This document shows positions 62,393-64,000 of a stretch of DNA of 64,000 nucleotides, piece after piece. The stretch lies in contig SZPI01000004.1 in NCBI GenBank assembly GCA_030263635.1, positions 13,536 to 77,535 on the forward strand, in the 5' to 3' direction. Position 1 is the stretch's first letter. Each line of letters starts with the position of its first letter. Made by a program: the position numbers and the translations under genes. The stretch is from Flexicrinis sp001567485 (GTDB lineage Bacteria > Chloroflexota > Anaerolineae > Aggregatilineales > Phototrophicaceae). The notes under the pieces are model-generated. The model saw only the letters and a program-made list of their open reading frames with translations, ran no database searches and was not told the origin of the DNA.

Positions 62393-64000
62393 GTGACGTA
62401 TCGCGGCGCCTTCATGTTCGTCCTTCACAGCCACCTGCCGTATGCACGCCTAGCAGGGCGTTGGCCGCATGGTGAGGAGTGGATACACGAGGCCGCGGCG
62501 GAGACCTACGTCCCACTGCTTGAGACCTTGTACGATCTGGCTGAGGAAGGCGTACCCTACAAAATCAATATCGGTATTACGCCGATCTTGGCCGAGCAGC
62601 TTGCCGATCCGCTGATCTTGCAGCACTTCGAGGACTATCTGGACGACCGGATCGCCGCAGCAAGGCGCGATATTTTGTTCTTCAGCGGCCTGCCTGTCGA
62701 CTCCGAACTGCCGATGCGTGCTGAGGGCCGTGTCGTCGTCACGGATGAGAAGCAGACGGCGATCGACTCGCGTATCGTGACCGAGCAGCGCGCGGCGGTC
62801 GAGGCTGAAGCGGAGGCCGGCGGCAACCCGCCGAGGCCGACGGTCGTGACGACATACGAGCCGGTGCCGACGGCTGAGCCGCATCTGCGCTATCTCGCCG
62901 AATGGTACAAGATCCACTACGAGAACGTGAAACGAGCGTTCAAAAACCGTTTCGGCCGCGACATCATCGGCGCGTTTCGTCAGCTTCAGGACGACGGCTA
63001 TATCGAGATCGTCACCAGCGCCGCCACACACGCTTACCTGCCGCTCTTGGGGCGCGACAGCACGATCTCGGCTCAGATTCATACAGGGAAAGTCTCGTAT
63101 CAGCGGTTATTTGGGCGGCACCCCCGCAGCTTTTGGCTGCCGGAATGCGCCTATCGGCCAGCGTACTACTCGCGCGGACATCTGCGCGTTGGGCTGGAGA
63201 CGTTCCTTGCGGAGCAGGACTTCGCGGTGTCCTTTACCGAAGCTCAGACGATCACCGGTGGACAGCCGATTGGGATGGCGGCGGGGGACATCGTCGGCCC
63301 CTACGGGCAGATCAAGCGCCGCTACGTTATTCCAGCTGTCAACGACATGCCGAAGCGCGATACGACGACGTTTCAGGCGTATTTCGTGAGCGACAGCGCA
63401 GCCGGAGACGGTGCGCTGCATCACTCTGGCGTCGCCATCCTTGGGCGCAACGCCGCGACCGGGCAGCAGGTCTGGAGCGCCAACCTCGGCTATCCCGGTG
63501 ACTTCGATTATCGAGAATTTCACAAGAAGGCCGGCACGAGCGGATTCAAGTACTGGCGCGTCACGGGCGCGAACCTCGATCTGGCGCTGAAAGACTACTA
63601 TCACCCGGACTGGGCGGCCTACAAAGTTGAACAGCACGCCGAGCACTTCGCCCACCTCGTCGCCGACCAACTGCGTGAGCACTACACCGAGACCGGCTCG
63701 CCCGGCGTTGTCGTCTCTAGCTATGATACCGAACTGTTCGGCCACTGGTGGTTTGAAGGCGTGTTGTGGATCGAGAAGGTGCTGAGGCATTTGGCGGCCG
63801 ATCCGAACATCGACCTCAAGACCGCGAGCGAATACATTGAAGCTGAACCGCCGACCAGCGTGCTTCATATTCCAGAAAGCTCGTGGGGGGCGGGGGGCAA
63901 TCACTTCACATGGAACAACACCGACACACGGTGGATGTGGGAGCCTATTCACGAGGCGGAGCTTCGCATGGAGGGGCTGGTCATCCGCTATCCCGACCCC
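62393..64000 (+). CDS. GH57 1,4-alpha-glucan branching enzyme, cut by window edge
   Basis: The first 536 codons of a GH57 enzyme open to the window end. It begins YRGAFMFVLHSHLPYARLAG. The nucleophile region is SFWLPECAYRP and the acid/base region is VVSSYDTELFGHWWFEG, both typical of GH57 glucan branching enzymes, which create alpha-1,6 branches in glycogen. The GTG start has AGGAG 8 bases upstream. An insertion rich in Glu and Ala at about residues 120-150 is variable among homologues. The C-terminal helical domain would lie beyond the edge. It complements glgX in glycogen metabolism. Confidence 0.92.
   Translation, partial: MTYRGAFMFVLHSHLPYARLAGRWPHGEEWIHEAAAETYVPLLETLYDLAEEGVPYKINIGITPILAEQLADPLILQHFEDYLDDRIAAARRDILFFSGLPVDSELPMRAEGRVVVTDEKQTAIDSRIVTEQRAAVEAEAEAGGNPPRPTVVTTYEPVPTAEPHLRYLAEWYKIHYENVKRAFKNRFGRDIIGAFRQLQDDGYIEIVTSAATHAYLPLLGRDSTISAQIHTGKVSYQRLFGRHPRSFWLPECAYRPAYYSRGHLRVGLETFLAEQDFAVSFTEAQTITGGQPIGMAAGDIVGPYGQIKRRYVIPAVNDMPKRDTTTFQAYFVSDSAAGDGALHHSGVAILGRNAATGQQVWSANLGYPGDFDYREFHKKAGTSGFKYWRVTGANLDLALKDYYHPDWAAYKVEQHAEHFAHLVADQLREHYTETGSPGVVVSSYDTELFGHWWFEGVLWIEKVLRHLAADPNIDLKTASEYIEAEPPTSVLHIPESSWGAGGNHFTWNNTDTRWMWEPIHEAELRMEGLVIRYPDP

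Noticed and set aside
1..64000. CRISPR arrays, insertion sequences, prophage or integron elements
   Set aside because: No regularly spaced repeats, transposase or integrase motifs, or phage structural genes were seen by reading the window.

Overview
The window is a dense, roughly 60% GC bacterial chromosome segment with about 54 protein genes, one tRNA and short intergenic gaps. Gene content points to a member of the Chloroflexota (Anaerolineae-like). The evidence is a carotenoid cluster with a fused CrtYc-CrtYd-type cyclase and a CruF-type hydratase, a GAF histidine kinase paired with a receiver-ParA fusion, a T-box leader for the valyl-tRNA synthetase operon, a GH57 branching enzyme, and frequent GTG and TTG starts with overlapping genes. 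The phylum is an inference; no rRNA is present. I see no prophage, insertion sequence or CRISPR array.

Layout. 1-6 kb: a polyprenyl diphosphate synthase, a minus-strand yebC-ruvC-ruvA-hypothetical-HAD/DinB operon, and a divergent membrane-anchored FecR-like protein. 6-9 kb: a compact carbamoyltransferase operon with SxtJ-like and DUF5989-like small membrane proteins. 9-18.5 kb: housekeeping genes rarA, gpmI, ndh, purH, then a methyltransferase-valS operon behind a clear valine T-box. 19-22.5 kb: yajC, a small SecD-like protein with one periplasmic head domain, secD and secF. 22.5-26 kb: an alcohol-dehydrogenase-like gene and a two-component pair. 26-35 kb: tRNA-Thr(CGT), udk, a cell-wall-hydrolase-like protein, an S41 protease, a STAS protein, glgX, a zinc-ribbon membrane protein and pyk. 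35.3-43.9 kb: one long tightly packed operon, crtB - lycopene cyclase - tocopherol-cyclase-like - cruF - plsY-like - glycosyltransferase - crtI - histone-deacetylase-like - J-domain protein. 43.9-50 kb: membrane pyrophosphatase, an SGNH hydrolase, yraN, a shortened miaA, a membrane-anchored hypothetical and an FHA/winged-helix regulator. 50-55.4 kb: a galactoside/Leloir operon (GH2 glycosidase, DUF4380-like protein, galT, galK). 55.5-62.2 kb: a MurF-like/alanine racemase fusion, a LysM protein, a trypsin-like protein lacking its catalytic serine and a P-type ATPase. The right edge cuts a GH57 glucan branching enzyme.

Working together. The carotenoid operon has the parts expected for a hydroxylated, glycosylated and possibly acylated cyclic carotenoid: synthase, desaturase, cyclase, 1',2'-hydratase, glycosyltransferase and a divergent PlsY homologue. 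The Sec block supports export, with an unusual extra SecD head protein. The gal operon feeds galactose into hexose metabolism, and glgX plus the GH57 enzyme handle glycogen. The points I would look at first are the mini-SecD between yajC and secD, the divergent PlsY inside the carotenoid operon, the degenerate MurF domain fused to an intact-looking alanine racemase, the serine-less trypsin fold coupled to a P-type ATPase, and the in-frame gap in miaA.
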